This document shows, one piece after another, positions 37,301 through 46,158 of a stretch of DNA of 64,000 bases (position 1 is the first letter of the stretch; each line of letters opens with the position of its first letter). The notes under the pieces are model-generated. The model worked only from the letters and a program-made list of their open reading frames with translations, was not told the DNA's origin and made no database searches. The DNA comes from Dokdonella sp. (GTDB lineage: Bacteria; Pseudomonadota; Gammaproteobacteria; Xanthomonadales; Rhodanobacteraceae). Where the stretch lies: positions 806,001 to 870,000 of the forward strand of contig NZ_JAGIAG010000001.1 in the NCBI RefSeq assembly GCF_017744955.1, given 5' to 3'. The translations under genes were made by a program, and so were the position numbers.

Positions 37301-38629
37301 ATGAAACGACTGCTTTCCGTCGCGAGCGCAGTGGCGCTCGCGGCCGTTGCCGGCCCGGCGTTCGGCTGGCAAACCACGATCGCCGGTGGAGGGACCTTCC
37401 AGCAGAACCTCGCGCATGGCTCCGCACTGGTCGCCAATGCCGCCGGCGAGGTCTGCCTGCTCAGCAACGACCGCGACTTCAGCGGCGTCGCCTTCGCTCA
37501 CGTCTACGGATTCCAGGCCGCCACCGGCGTGCCGACGCCGCTGCATTCCTCGCTCGGCTCGCGCGAGCTGGCCACCTTCGGCATCGACTGCCGCTTCGGC
37601 GATCCGATCGTCGGCTACTCGGCCTACAGCAACTACGACGCGCGCCGTTCGAGCCGGCTCGCCGGGTTCCTGCCGACGCCCGGCAGCCTGGGGCCGGATT
37701 TTCCGCTGGTCACCTACGCCGCGATCGAACCGGTGCGCATGGGAGTGGACGCGGCCCGGCACGCGGTGATCCTGCGCGACAAGATCGGCGGCGGTTCGGT
37801 CGACCTGCAGGCCTACGATCTCGCCACGCTGTCGCCGCTGTGGCAGGCCAACGTGACCACGATGCCGCTGTCCTATCCGCGCGTGCGCGACATGCAGGTG
37901 GCGGCCGACGGCTCGGTCACGCTGATCGGCACGGCCGACGACACCAACACGCCGACGGTGGGCGTGTTCCTGCTCAAGTACGACGCCAACGGCGTTCCCA
38001 ACGGGCCGAACTTCCAGTTCGCCGATCCGGCGTTCGGCCAGGTCGGCGAGGTGGCGCTGTCGCCCGGCGGCATCGGCTACGTGGTGCGCCGCGACCGCGA
38101 GTTCATGCGCGACGAACTGCTGCGGATCGACGCGCAGACGCCGTGGGGCGTGCCGCTCGACATCGGCTGCTGCGGCACGCGCATGGTGGATGCGCTCGCG
38201 ACGCTGCCGGACGACGGCGCACTCGCCGTGTCCAACGACGTGTTCGGCTGGGCCAGCGCGTTGTCGCGCTTTCGCGCCGACGGCACGCTGATGTGGCGCG
38301 CCGACAGCGTGCCGGTGGACATGCCGGGCATGCAGCTGGTCGGCCTCGTCGGCGATCGCGCCGGGCGGGCGCTGGCGGCCTACACCGAGCCGATGCCGTA
38401 CGGCCCGCCGCAGGCGCTGCGTTCGGTGCGGCTGCGCGCCTATTCGGAGACCGGCACGGAACTGTGGACGCGCGCGATCGACAACGTGCGCTTCGACGAC
38501 GGCGCGCCGCTGCGCGCGGCGGTGAGTTCCGACGACGTCGTCGTGCTCGCATTGAACGTCTACGACGTCGGCAGCAACGTGTCCGGCATCCTCGTGCAGG
38601 GCTTCCCGCTGACCCAGCCGTTTCCGTAG
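37301..38629 (+). CDS. Secreted protein of unknown function, propeller-like
   Basis: 442 residues with a clear signal peptide (MKRLLSVASAVALAAVAG, cleavage near A-F-G-W) and a GGGGAG ribosome site. The mature part is a run of beta strands with D-G-S/D-G-T turns (A-A-D-G-S-V-T-L-I-G, R-A-D-G-T-L-M-W) and Y-D-L-A-T type segments, suggesting a beta-propeller similar to delta-60 or PQQ-like repeats. No catalytic motif is recognised. It ends Q-G-F-P-L-T-Q-P-F-P, without the FxxGFE tail of other secreted proteins here. A 6-base hairpin (38629-38646) follows the stop without a U-tract. Confidence 0.7.
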   Translation: MKRLLSVASAVALAAVAGPAFGWQTTIAGGGTFQQNLAHGSALVANAAGEVCLLSNDRDFSGVAFAHVYGFQAATGVPTPLHSSLGSRELATFGIDCRFGDPIVGYSAYSNYDARRSSRLAGFLPTPGSLGPDFPLVTYAAIEPVRMGVDAARHAVILRDKIGGGSVDLQAYDLATLSPLWQANVTTMPLSYPRVRDMQVAADGSVTLIGTADDTNTPTVGVFLLKYDANGVPNGPNFQFADPAFGQVGEVALSPGGIGYVVRRDREFMRDELLRIDAQTPWGVPLDIGCCGTRMVDALATLPDDGALAVSNDVFGWASALSRFRADGTLMWRADSVPVDMPGMQLVGLVGDRAGRALAAYTEPMPYGPPQALRSVRLRAYSETGTELWTRAIDNVRFDDGAPLRAAVSSDDVVVLALNVYDVGSNVSGILVQGFPLTQPFP

Positions 38630-38659
38630 GCCTTGCGGCGAAGGCCGCGGACGGGATTG

Positions 38660-39159
38660 GGCGCCCGCGGCCCCGCGCGCAGTCGAAGCCGCCGGCGAAC
38701 AGTCGGTCGCGGCATTCGCCGTTGCCGACCACGCCATTGCCGTAGACGCGCGCGCCGTAGCGCGCCGACTCGGCGGAGATGGAACCTTCCTAGGAAGACG
38801 GCGGTTGGGTCGCGGCCTGCGATCCTCGTGCCGTGACCTTGCGTCTTCCAAGCGGAGGCGGTCAACCGCAGCTCGATCTCGCCGACCCCGCCGCTACCGT
38901 CGTCGGCGGTCACGCGGGCGCCGACGAAGCGCGGCGCGTAGCCGGCGGCGGTCAGCATGAGGCGGCGTCCGCGCATGGCGAGGTTCTGCGTGATCGGCTC
39001 GTCCGTCGCGCTCTCGATGCGGCCGCCGTCGGCTGCTGCATCGATGCAGCCTTGCAGACTGGTCGCGCGCGGCGCGGCGCCGAGCCAGGCACGGGTGGCG
39101 GCCGCGACGAGGCCGGCATGGCTCGCGAGCAGCACGAGCGCACGACGCAGAAACGACAT
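38660..39159 (-). pseudogene. Decayed secreted beta-helix protein gene
   Basis: An ATG at 39159 with a strong GGAGGG ribosome site starts a signal peptide (M-S-F-L-R-R-A-L-V-L-L-A-S-H-A). It is followed by about 75 residues like the beginning of a right-handed beta-helix protein: L-Q-G-C-I-D-A-A-A-D-G-G-R-I and L-T-A-A-G-Y-A-P-R-F-V. Around 38860 the frame turns to arginine-rich nonsense. The expected end of such a protein, Y-G-N-G-V-V-G-N-G-E-C-R-D-R-L-F-A-G-G-F-D-C, appears in another frame at about 38670-38750. The middle therefore seems deleted. The true 3' end cannot be placed because the tail frame runs on without a stop. Confidence 0.6.
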
Positions 39160-39223
39160 GGGGAAGCCCTCCCTCGGAATTCCGTCGCTGCAAGCGCAAA
39201 ACGACGGCGGGAGAGAGCAGGCG

Positions 39224-42100
39224 TCAGCGCATGGCGACCAGGGCGGCGTTCGCCGCGACCAGTTCGGCCGGCGCGAACGGCAGCGCGGCGATCGCGTCGC
39301 GTGCCGCGCGCGCGGCCTCGTCGGCGTCTTCGGCGTGCAGGCGGCGCCGGCAGCTCGCGCGCTCGACCGCGACCCAGGCGCGATCGACACGGACGGCCGC
39401 GCCGCCGGCGGCCAGCTCCTTGTCCGCGGCGGCGAGCTGCGGCAGCGCGTCTTCGCAGTCGCCGCGCTCGGCCGCGACGCGCGCGGCGATCAGGCGCAGC
39501 TTGCCGAGCCGCGGATGCCCGGCCGGGAACGCGCGTTCGCCGGCGGCCAGCGCGGATGTCGCCTCGGCGCGCGCGGCGTCGAGCTGGCCGGTCTGCCGCA
39601 AGGCGGCGGCGAGCGCGGCCTGCGCCTGCAGGGTGTCCTGGTGTTCGGCGCCGAGCTTGGCCGCGAGCAGCGCGTGCGCGGCGCGGATCTCCTCCAGCGC
39701 CGCATCGCCGCGACCGCGCTCGGCCAGCGTATTGCCGAGGCCGAGCCGCGCGATGCCGACGAGATAATGGTCCTCGCCGAGCGCCGCGATCGTCGTCGCC
39801 ACCGCCGCGCGCGCGTTCGTCTCGGCGTCGTCGTAGCGGCCGGCGCTGCGCTGCATGCCGGCGAGGTTGTTCTGCATCGTGGCGACGGTCGGATGCCGGT
39901 CGCCGTAGGTCGCGCGAGCCGCGCGCAGCGCCGCTTCGAGATACGTGATCGCGCCGGCCGTATCGCCCTGCTCGAAGGCGATCACGGCGAGCGAGTTGAG
40001 TCCGTTGGCGACGCTCGGATGATTCTCGCCGAGCAGCTTCTTCTGCAACGCGACCGCGTGGCCAATGCGCTCCGCCGCCCCGGCGCGATCGCCCTGGCGG
40101 CGCAGGGCGGTGCCGAGGTTGAACTCGCTCTCGGCCAGATCCGGATGTTCCGCGCCGAGCAGGGTGCGCCGCGTCGCCATCGCCTGCGCGAACAGATCGG
40201 CCGCCGCCTTCGCGTCGCCTTGCTGAAGTACGACCACGCCGAGATCGTGCTCGACCGCGGCGGTCTGCGTGTGCGTCTCGCCATCGCGCGCACGACGCAG
40301 CGCCAGTGTCTCGCGCAGCGTCGCGGCGGCGCCGTCGAGGTCGCCGCTGCGGAAGCGGATGCCGCCGAGCGCGGCCAGTGCGCGCATCTCGGTTTCCGCG
40401 TCGTCGCCGCGCGCCCGCGCGAGCGCGGCTTCGGCGAGCGCGCGCGCATCCGGCAGCCGGCCGCGTTCGGACAGCACTTCGGCCAGGCGCAGCTCGATCC
40501 CGCCGCGCCGGTCCGGCGAGCGCGCGAGTGCCTCGCGCAGGTCGCGCTCGGCTTCCTCGAACTTGCCTTGCGCGGCGAAGATGCGGCCGCGCTCGACCAG
40601 CGCCTCGGCGCGGGCCGCGTCGCCGTCGCCGTGGCCGAGCGCGCGCTCGGCGAGTTCGGCGGCGCGCGCGTAGTCGCCGAGCTGGCGATAGGCGCTCGCC
40701 AGCGCGGTCGACAGTTCCGCTTCGAGTTCGGGTTGCGCGTTCAACGTCTCGGCCAGGCGCAGGGCGCCGCGGTCGAGCAGTTCGCGCGCGGACACCGTGC
40801 GACCCTTGCTCTCATCCGGCGTGACGCCGTCGAACAGCGCCAGCACGAAGTCGCGCGCGGCGTCGGCGCGCTCGGCCTCGACGCGCGCCGCGCGCGCCTG
40901 CCACAGCGTCGCGGCGAGGCCGGCGAGGATCGCCAGCGCGAACGCCGCGCCGACGGCGAGGCCGAGACGGTGCCGGCCGACGAACTTCGCCGCGCGGTAG
41001 CGCCGCGAATCCGGCCGCGCGCGAATCGGCACGCCGCGCGCGTGGCGGTCGAGGTCCGCGGCGAGTTCGGCGGCGCCGGCGTAGCGCTGCGCCGGGTCGC
41101 GTTGCAGGGCCTTGGCGAGGATCAGGTCGAGCTCGCCGGCGACGCGCTTGCGCAGCGCGCGCGGCTCGCTCGCGCGAGCCTGCGCTGGAGTCTGCGCCGC
41201 GGCGCCGGTCAACGCCGCCGAGGCGGCGCGCAGGCTGGCGTCCTCGCGCCAGTGCGGACGGCTGCCGGTCAGCAGTTCGTGCAGCAGCACGCCGAGCGCG
41301 TAGACGTCGGTGGCGGTGGTGACGGCGCCGCCGTCGCGTTGTTCGGGCGCGGCGTAGGCCGGCGTCAGCAGGCGCGCTTCGGTGCGCGTCGCGTCGCGGT
41401 CGCCGTCGTCGAGCAGCCGCGCGATGCCGAAGTCGAGCAGCTTGAGCGTGCCGTCGCCGCGCACGAGGATGTTCGACGGCTTGAGGTCGCGATGCACGAC
41501 GAGGTTGCGATGCGCGTAGTCGACCGCCGCGCAGATCGCGCCGAACAGCGCCAGGCGCGCGTCGAGGTCGAGGCGCCGTTCGTCGCACCAGGCGGTGAGC
41601 GGCTGGCCGTCGACGTATTCGAGCGCGAACCACGGCACGCCTTCCTCGGTGAGCCCGCCGTCGAGCAGGCGCGCGATGTGCGGATGGTCGAGCCGCGCCA
41701 GGATCGCGCGCTCGCGCGCGAAGCGTTCGCGTTCGTAGGCGTCGTGCAGGCCGTAGCGCAGGATCTTGATCGCCGCCTGCTGCTCGTAGGTGCCGTCCGC
41801 GCGCATCGCCGCGAATACGTGGGCCTGTCCGCCGGCGCCGATCGCGCGGCCGACGCGCCAGGCGCCGAGGCGGCGGCCTTCCAGGCCGCTCTCGATCAAG
41901 GCGGCGGCGAGGCGGCCGCTGCCGTCGTCGAGCGGCGTTGCGCGGCCGGCCTGCTCGAGCAGATCGGTCAGCGCCTCGCGCAGTTCCGCGTCGTCGATGC
42001 CGGCGAGGAAGTGTGCGCGCTCCGCCGCGTCGAGCTCGAAGGCACGGTCGAACAACGGCCCGAGTTCGAGCCAGCGCCGCTCGATCGCGCCGCCGCTCAT
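39224..42100 (-). CDS. Serine/threonine protein kinase with TPR repeats
   Basis: 958 residues. An N-terminal helical part precedes the kinase domain (about 80-355) with Lys112 in A-A-I-K-I-L, H-R-D-L-K-P-S-N (Asp205), D-F-G (223-225) and A-P-E-Q. One membrane segment lies at about 379-400. Behind it are many tetratricopeptide repeats (about 460-900), which would be outside the inner membrane if the kinase is cytoplasmic. The start overlaps the sigma-factor stop by four bases (ATGA). Such kinase and ECF sigma pairs probably form a signalling unit, with the TPR part sensing or binding a partner. Confidence 0.93.
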   Translation of the reverse strand: MSGGAIERRWLELGPLFDRAFELDAAERAHFLAGIDDAELREALTDLLEQAGRATPLDDGSGRLAAALIESGLEGRRLGAWRVGRAIGAGGQAHVFAAMRADGTYEQQAAIKILRYGLHDAYERERFARERAILARLDHPHIARLLDGGLTEEGVPWFALEYVDGQPLTAWCDERRLDLDARLALFGAICAAVDYAHRNLVVHRDLKPSNILVRGDGTLKLLDFGIARLLDDGDRDATRTEARLLTPAYAAPEQRDGGAVTTATDVYALGVLLHELLTGSRPHWREDASLRAASAALTGAAAQTPAQARASEPRALRKRVAGELDLILAKALQRDPAQRYAGAAELAADLDRHARGVPIRARPDSRRYRAAKFVGRHRLGLAVGAAFALAILAGLAATLWQARAARVEAERADAARDFVLALFDGVTPDESKGRTVSARELLDRGALRLAETLNAQPELEAELSTALASAYRQLGDYARAAELAERALGHGDGDAARAEALVERGRIFAAQGKFEEAERDLREALARSPDRRGGIELRLAEVLSERGRLPDARALAEAALARARGDDAETEMRALAALGGIRFRSGDLDGAAATLRETLALRRARDGETHTQTAAVEHDLGVVVLQQGDAKAAADLFAQAMATRRTLLGAEHPDLAESEFNLGTALRRQGDRAGAAERIGHAVALQKKLLGENHPSVANGLNSLAVIAFEQGDTAGAITYLEAALRAARATYGDRHPTVATMQNNLAGMQRSAGRYDDAETNARAAVATTIAALGEDHYLVGIARLGLGNTLAERGRGDAALEEIRAAHALLAAKLGAEHQDTLQAQAALAAALRQTGQLDAARAEATSALAAGERAFPAGHPRLGKLRLIAARVAAERGDCEDALPQLAAADKELAAGGAAVRVDRAWVAVERASCRRRLHAEDADEAARAARDAIAALPFAPAELVAANAALVAMR

Positions 42101-42639
42101 TCGATCGCCTGCTGCAGGAAGACGCGCGCGCGCGCCCAGTCGCGCACCACGCTGCGCGCGACGATGCCGAGCGCCTCGGCGGTTTCCTCCACCGACAGGC
42201 CGGCGAAGAAGCGCAGCTCGACCACGCGCGCGAGGCGCGGTTCGAGCGCGTCGAGGCGGTCCAGCGCCTCGTTCAGCGCGAGCATCTCGGCGGCCGCGTG
42301 CGCGCTCGGAATCTCGATCGCGTCGAGGTCGAGCGGCGTCTCGTTGCCGCCGCGCTTGCGCGCCATGCGCCGGCGCGCGTGGTCGACCAGGATGTGCCGC
42401 ATCGCGGTGGCCGCGTAGGCGTAGAAATGCGCCCGGTCGTTGAAGCCGTGCGCGCCGTCGGCGAGGTTCAGCCAGGCCTCGTGCACCAGCGCGGTGGTGT
42501 CCAGCGTCTGCGCCGCGCGTTCGCCGGCGAGCTGGCGCCGCGCCAGTTCGCGCAGGCGCTGGTACACCTGCGGCCGCAAGGTCGCATCGAACTCTCCCGC
42601 GTCGCCGCGCGACGGCGTGACCGGATCGGGATCGCGCAT
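42097..42639 (-). CDS. ECF-type RNA polymerase sigma factor
   Basis: 180 residues. Region 2 is seen in L-V-H-E-A-W-L-N-L and F-Y-A-Y-A-A-T-A-M-R-H-I-L-V-D-H-A-R-R-R, and region 4 in V-V-E-L-R-F-F-A-G-L-S-V-E-E-T-A-E-A-L-G-I with a W-A-R-A-R recognition helix. This matches the ECF group usually paired with serine/threonine kinases instead of an anti-sigma factor. It is translationally coupled to the downstream kinase. Palindromes overlap its ribosome site (see 42643-42670). Confidence 0.92.
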   Translation of the reverse strand: MRDPDPVTPSRGDAGEFDATLRPQVYQRLRELARRQLAGERAAQTLDTTALVHEAWLNLADGAHGFNDRAHFYAYAATAMRHILVDHARRRMARKRGGNETPLDLDAIEIPSAHAAAEMLALNEALDRLDALEPRLARVVELRFFAGLSVEETAEALGIVARSVVRDWARARVFLQQAIE

Positions 42640-42642
42640 GGC

Positions 42643-42670
42643 AGCTCCGTTGACGGAGCTATGCTAGCTC
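42643..42670 (-). promoter_or_regulatory. Two overlapping perfect palindromes covering the ECF sigma ribosome site
   Basis: On the minus strand AGCTCCGT-CA-ACGGAGCT (42660-42643) is a perfect 8-base inverted repeat whose right arm contains the GGAG ribosome site, three bases before the ATG. It overlaps GAGCTA-GCA-TAGCTC (42670-42656). A TAGCAT that could be a -10 box lies inside the second. The site could be an operator or an RNA hairpin that hides the ribosome site. Confidence 0.55.
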
Positions 42671-42707
42671 AGGCGCGTGCCCGCGGTGATCGCGGCCGTC
42701 GGCTGCC

Positions 42708-44540
42708 CTATTCGACCGTGACCGACTTGGCCAGGTTGCGCGGCTGATCGACGTCGGTGCCGCGCAGCACGGCGACGTGGTAGGCGAGCATCTGCAGCGG
42801 CACGGTGAACACCGCCGGCGCGATCAGGTTGCCGCCGGAGGCGATCTTCAGCACCGCGCCGCGCGTCGTGTCCTGCGCGACCGCCGCGTCCGTGTCGGCG
42901 AACACGAACAGTTCGCCGCCGCGCGCGCGCACTTCCTGCAGGTTCGAGTTCAGCTTCTCGAGCAGCTGGTTGTTCGGCGCGACGGTGATCACCGGCATGT
43001 CCTCGTCGACCAGGGCGAGCGGGCCGTGCTTGAGTTCGCCGGCCGGATAGGCCTCGGCGTGGATGTAGGAGATTTCCTTCAGCTTCAGCGCGCCTTCCAG
43101 CGCGACCGGATAATGCACGCCGCGGCCGAGGAACAGGGCGTGGTGGCGCGGCACGAAGCGTTCGGCCAGCGCGGCGATCTCCGGCTCCAGCCGCAGCACC
43201 TCGCCGATCACGCGCGGCAGCGTGGCCAGTTCGGCGACCAGGCGCTCGTACTTGTCGTTGGCGAGCCCGTTCAGGCGTGCGAGTTCGAGCACCAGCAGGG
43301 CGAGTGCGGTCAGCTGCGTGGTGAACGCCTTGGTCGAGGCGACGCCGATCTCCGGGCCGGCGCGCGTCATCAGCACCAGGTCCGATTCGCGCACCAGGCT
43401 GGACTCGGGCACGTTGCAGATCGCCATCGAGCCGAGATAGCCGCGCCGGCGCCCGTCGCGCAGCGCGGCCAGCGTGTCGGCGGTCTCGCCGGACTGCGAC
43501 ACGGCGAGGAACAGCGTGCCGGGCTGCACCACCGCGTGGCGGTAGCGGTATTCGCTGGCGACCTCGACGCTGCAAGGCAGGCCGGCGATGCCTTCGAGCC
43601 AGTAACGCGCCACCAGGCCGGCGTGGTAGCTGGTGCCGCAGGCGACGATCTGCACGTGCCTGACCTGCGCCAGCAGCTGGTCGGCGTCGACGCCGAAGAT
43701 GTTCGGCAGCACGCGGTTCTCGCTGATGCGGCCCTCGAGCGTGTCGGCGACCGCGCGCGGCTGCTCGTGGATCTCCTTGATCATGTAGTGGCGGTACTCG
43801 CCGCGATCGACCGCGTCGGCGGACAGTTCGCTGGTGCGGACCGGCCGCTCGACCGGCTCGCCGTCGGCGTCGCAGATCTCGACGCGTTCGCGGCTGATCT
43901 CGACGATGTCGCCTTCGTCGAGGTAGACGAAGCGGTTGGTCTGCTTGATCAGCGCCTGCACGTCGGAACCGAGGAAGTTCTCGCCTTCGCCGATGCCGAC
44001 CACCAGCGGACTGCCGCGGCGCGCGCCGACGACGCGCTCGGGCTGGTCGCGGTTGATCACCGCGATCGCGTAGGCGCCGTGCAGGCGCTTGGTCGTCGCG
44101 ACCACGGCCGAGCGCAGGTCCGCGCCGCCGGTGAGCGCCTGTTCGATCAGGTGCGCGATGACTTCGGTGTCGGTCTCCGACTCGAAGCGGTAGCCGCGCG
44201 CCTTCAGTTCCTCGCGCAGCTCGGCGTGGTTCTCGATGATGCCGTTGTGAACAATGGCAACGCGTTCGCTGGAGACGTGCGGGTGCGCGTTCACCGTATT
44301 GGGCACGCCGTGCGTCGCCCAGCGCGTGTGCGCGATGCCGGTGCTGCCGGCGACCGGCGCGGATTCGTACAACGCTTCGAGCTCGCGCACCTTGCCTTTT
44401 GCGCGTACGCGCGCGAGACGTCCCTGCTCGATCACCGAGATGCCGGCCGAGTCGTAGCCGCGATACTCCAGCGCCTTGAGACCGGCGATCAGCACCGATA
44501 CCACGTCACGATCGGCGGTGGCCGCTACGATTCCGCACAT
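42708..44540 (-). CDS. glmS: Glutamine-fructose-6-phosphate aminotransferase (isomerizing)
   Basis: 610 residues from the ATG at 44540 with an AAGGA ribosome site. Cys2 (M-C-G-I-V-A) is the N-terminal nucleophile of the glutaminase domain; H-T-R-W-A-T-H-G and N-G-I-I-E-N-H follow. The isomerase half has two SIS domains with S-Q-S-G-E-T-A-D-T and A-S-T-K-A-F-T-T-Q, and ends in A-K-S-V-T-V-E as usual. It makes glucosamine-6-phosphate for peptidoglycan, LPS and exopolysaccharide. It is divergent from the sugar-transferase gene, so amino-sugar supply and surface glycan genes sit together. Confidence 0.97.
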   Translation of the reverse strand: MCGIVAATADRDVVSVLIAGLKALEYRGYDSAGISVIEQGRLARVRAKGKVRELEALYESAPVAGSTGIAHTRWATHGVPNTVNAHPHVSSERVAIVHNGIIENHAELREELKARGYRFESETDTEVIAHLIEQALTGGADLRSAVVATTKRLHGAYAIAVINRDQPERVVGARRGSPLVVGIGEGENFLGSDVQALIKQTNRFVYLDEGDIVEISRERVEICDADGEPVERPVRTSELSADAVDRGEYRHYMIKEIHEQPRAVADTLEGRISENRVLPNIFGVDADQLLAQVRHVQIVACGTSYHAGLVARYWLEGIAGLPCSVEVASEYRYRHAVVQPGTLFLAVSQSGETADTLAALRDGRRRGYLGSMAICNVPESSLVRESDLVLMTRAGPEIGVASTKAFTTQLTALALLVLELARLNGLANDKYERLVAELATLPRVIGEVLRLEPEIAALAERFVPRHHALFLGRGVHYPVALEGALKLKEISYIHAEAYPAGELKHGPLALVDEDMPVITVAPNNQLLEKLNSNLQEVRARGGELFVFADTDAAVAQDTTRGAVLKIASGGNLIAPAVFTVPLQMLAYHVAVLRGTDVDQPRNLAKSVTVE

Positions 44541-44746
44541 AGAAAGTCCTTGACTGAGGATTGAACGCGCAGCGCGCGTGCGCCTTGCTGGCGAGCGGCG
44601 GCGCTGCGAAGATGATAGGCCTTTCGCGACCTCGCCAGAGCGTGCGCGGGGGCAGAAGGACGGCAAGTCGTCGCGATCGACGGCGATGGCCGCTCGCGGC
44701 GAATCCCCGGACGGGTTCGCGAGGCCCTGCACGGAGAACGAGTCCG

Positions 44747-46147
44747 ATGTTCCAGTTGTTGCGTCAACGCTCGGCGCGCTGGCTGTTGATGCTGGCGCTG
44801 CTCGAACTCGTGCTGCTGGCGTTGTGCGTCAAGCTCGCCTCGCACCTGCGTTTCCTGTCCGACGAGCCGAGCCTGGTCGGGTTCTCCGAATACATCTGGC
44901 CGCGCGCGCTGCTGTTCGCGGCGGTCATCGCGGGCGGGATGGCGGCGCTCGGGCTGTATCAGTCGCATCTGCGGGAGACCTGGTTCGGTTTGCTGGCGCG
45001 GCAGGCGGTCGGCTTCCTGCTCGGCGGCATCGCGCTGATTGTCGTCTACTACGTCTTTCCGCTGGCTTACATCGGCCGCGGCGTGTTCGGCCTCGCCCTG
45101 CTGTTCGGCTTCGTCGCGATCGCCGCGTTCCGCGTCGTGTTCGCGCGCCTGGTCGACACCGAGGCGCTGAAGCGGCGCGTGCTGGTGCTCGGCTCCGGGC
45201 GGCGCGCCGCGCTGATCCCGCAGCGCATGCGCCGCCGCTCCGACCGGCGCGGCTTTTCCATCGTCGGCTTCGTGCGCATGGGCGAGGAGGAGGTCGCGGT
45301 GCCGACGGAGCATCTGCTCGAACGCGAGGCGCCGCTGCGCGCCTGGGCCGAGCGGCTGCAGATCGACGAGATCGTGGTCGGTCCCGACGATCGCCGCGGC
45401 GGCCTGCCGATGGAGGAACTGCTCGACTGCAAGCAGGCCGGCATCGTCATCACCGACCTGCCGACGTTCTTCGAGCGAGAGTCGGGCAAGATCAAGCTGT
45501 CGCTGATCGAGCCGTCCTGGCTGGTGTTCTCCGACGGCTTCGACACCTCGCCGCTGCGGCTGGCGATCAAGCGCGTGTTCGACGTCTCGATCGCGCTGGT
45601 GGTGCTGGCGCTGACCTGGCCGCTGATGCTGCTGACCGCGCTGGCGATCCGCCTGGAGTCGGGCAAGGGCCAGCCGATCCTGTATCGGCAGGAACGCGTC
45701 GGCGAGCACGGCGAGGTGTTCGCGCTGACCAAGTTCCGCAGCATGCGCACCGACGCCGAGCGCGACGGCGTCGCGCGCTGGGCCACCCGCAACGACGACC
45801 GCGTGACGCGCGTCGGCCGCATCATCCGCAAGACCCGCCTGGACGAGCTGCCGCAGCTGATCAACGTGCTGCGCGGCCAGATGAGCCTGGTCGGACCGCG
45901 CCCGGAGCGCCCGCAGTTCGTCGCCGAGCTGGCCGAGAAGATCCGCTACTACAACCTGCGCCACAGCGTGAAGCCGGGTCTGGCCGGCTGGGCTCAGCTG
46001 CGCTACGCCTACGGCGCGTCCGAGGAGGACGCCGCCGAGAAGCTCAAGTACGACCTGTTCTACGTCAAGAACCACAATCTGCTGTTCGACGTGATGATCC
46101 TGATCCAGACCGTCGAGATCGTGCTGTTCGGCCGCGGCGCGCGCTGA
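44747..46147 (+). CDS. Exosortase-type (EpsB-like) polyprenyl-phosphate sugar transferase
   Basis: 466 residues from the ATG at 44747 with a GGAG site. The N-terminus has four to five membrane helices and a nucleotide-binding-like middle (V-L-V-L-G-S-G-R-R-A). The C-terminal bacterial sugar-transferase domain has K-R-V-F-D-V-S-I-A, F-A-L-T-K-F-R-S-M-R-T-D-A-E, K-T-R-L-D-E-L-P-Q-L-I-N-V and L-V-G-P-R-P-E-R-P. It should transfer the first sugar-phosphate to undecaprenyl phosphate at the inner membrane. Length and N-terminus fit the PEP-CTERM/XrtA-associated subfamily, although no exosortase is in the window. Confidence 0.88.
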   Translation: MFQLLRQRSARWLLMLALLELVLLALCVKLASHLRFLSDEPSLVGFSEYIWPRALLFAAVIAGGMAALGLYQSHLRETWFGLLARQAVGFLLGGIALIVVYYVFPLAYIGRGVFGLALLFGFVAIAAFRVVFARLVDTEALKRRVLVLGSGRRAALIPQRMRRRSDRRGFSIVGFVRMGEEEVAVPTEHLLEREAPLRAWAERLQIDEIVVGPDDRRGGLPMEELLDCKQAGIVITDLPTFFERESGKIKLSLIEPSWLVFSDGFDTSPLRLAIKRVFDVSIALVVLALTWPLMLLTALAIRLESGKGQPILYRQERVGEHGEVFALTKFRSMRTDAERDGVARWATRNDDRVTRVGRIIRKTRLDELPQLINVLRGQMSLVGPRPERPQFVAELAEKIRYYNLRHSVKPGLAGWAQLRYAYGASEEDAAEKLKYDLFYVKNHNLLFDVMILIQTVEIVLFGRGAR

Positions 46148-46158
46148 GCGCATCGCCG

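Noticed and set aside
38590..38629. G-I-L-V-Q-G-F-P at the end of the 442-residue protein as another FxxGF tail
   Set aside because: It lacks the leading Phe and the acidic residue after G-F.
38103..38732. 209-codon minus-strand frame containing the R-L-F-A-G-G-F-D motif
   Set aside because: Only its first about 25 codons look protein-like (the tail of the decayed gene); the rest is antisense to the intact secreted-protein gene.
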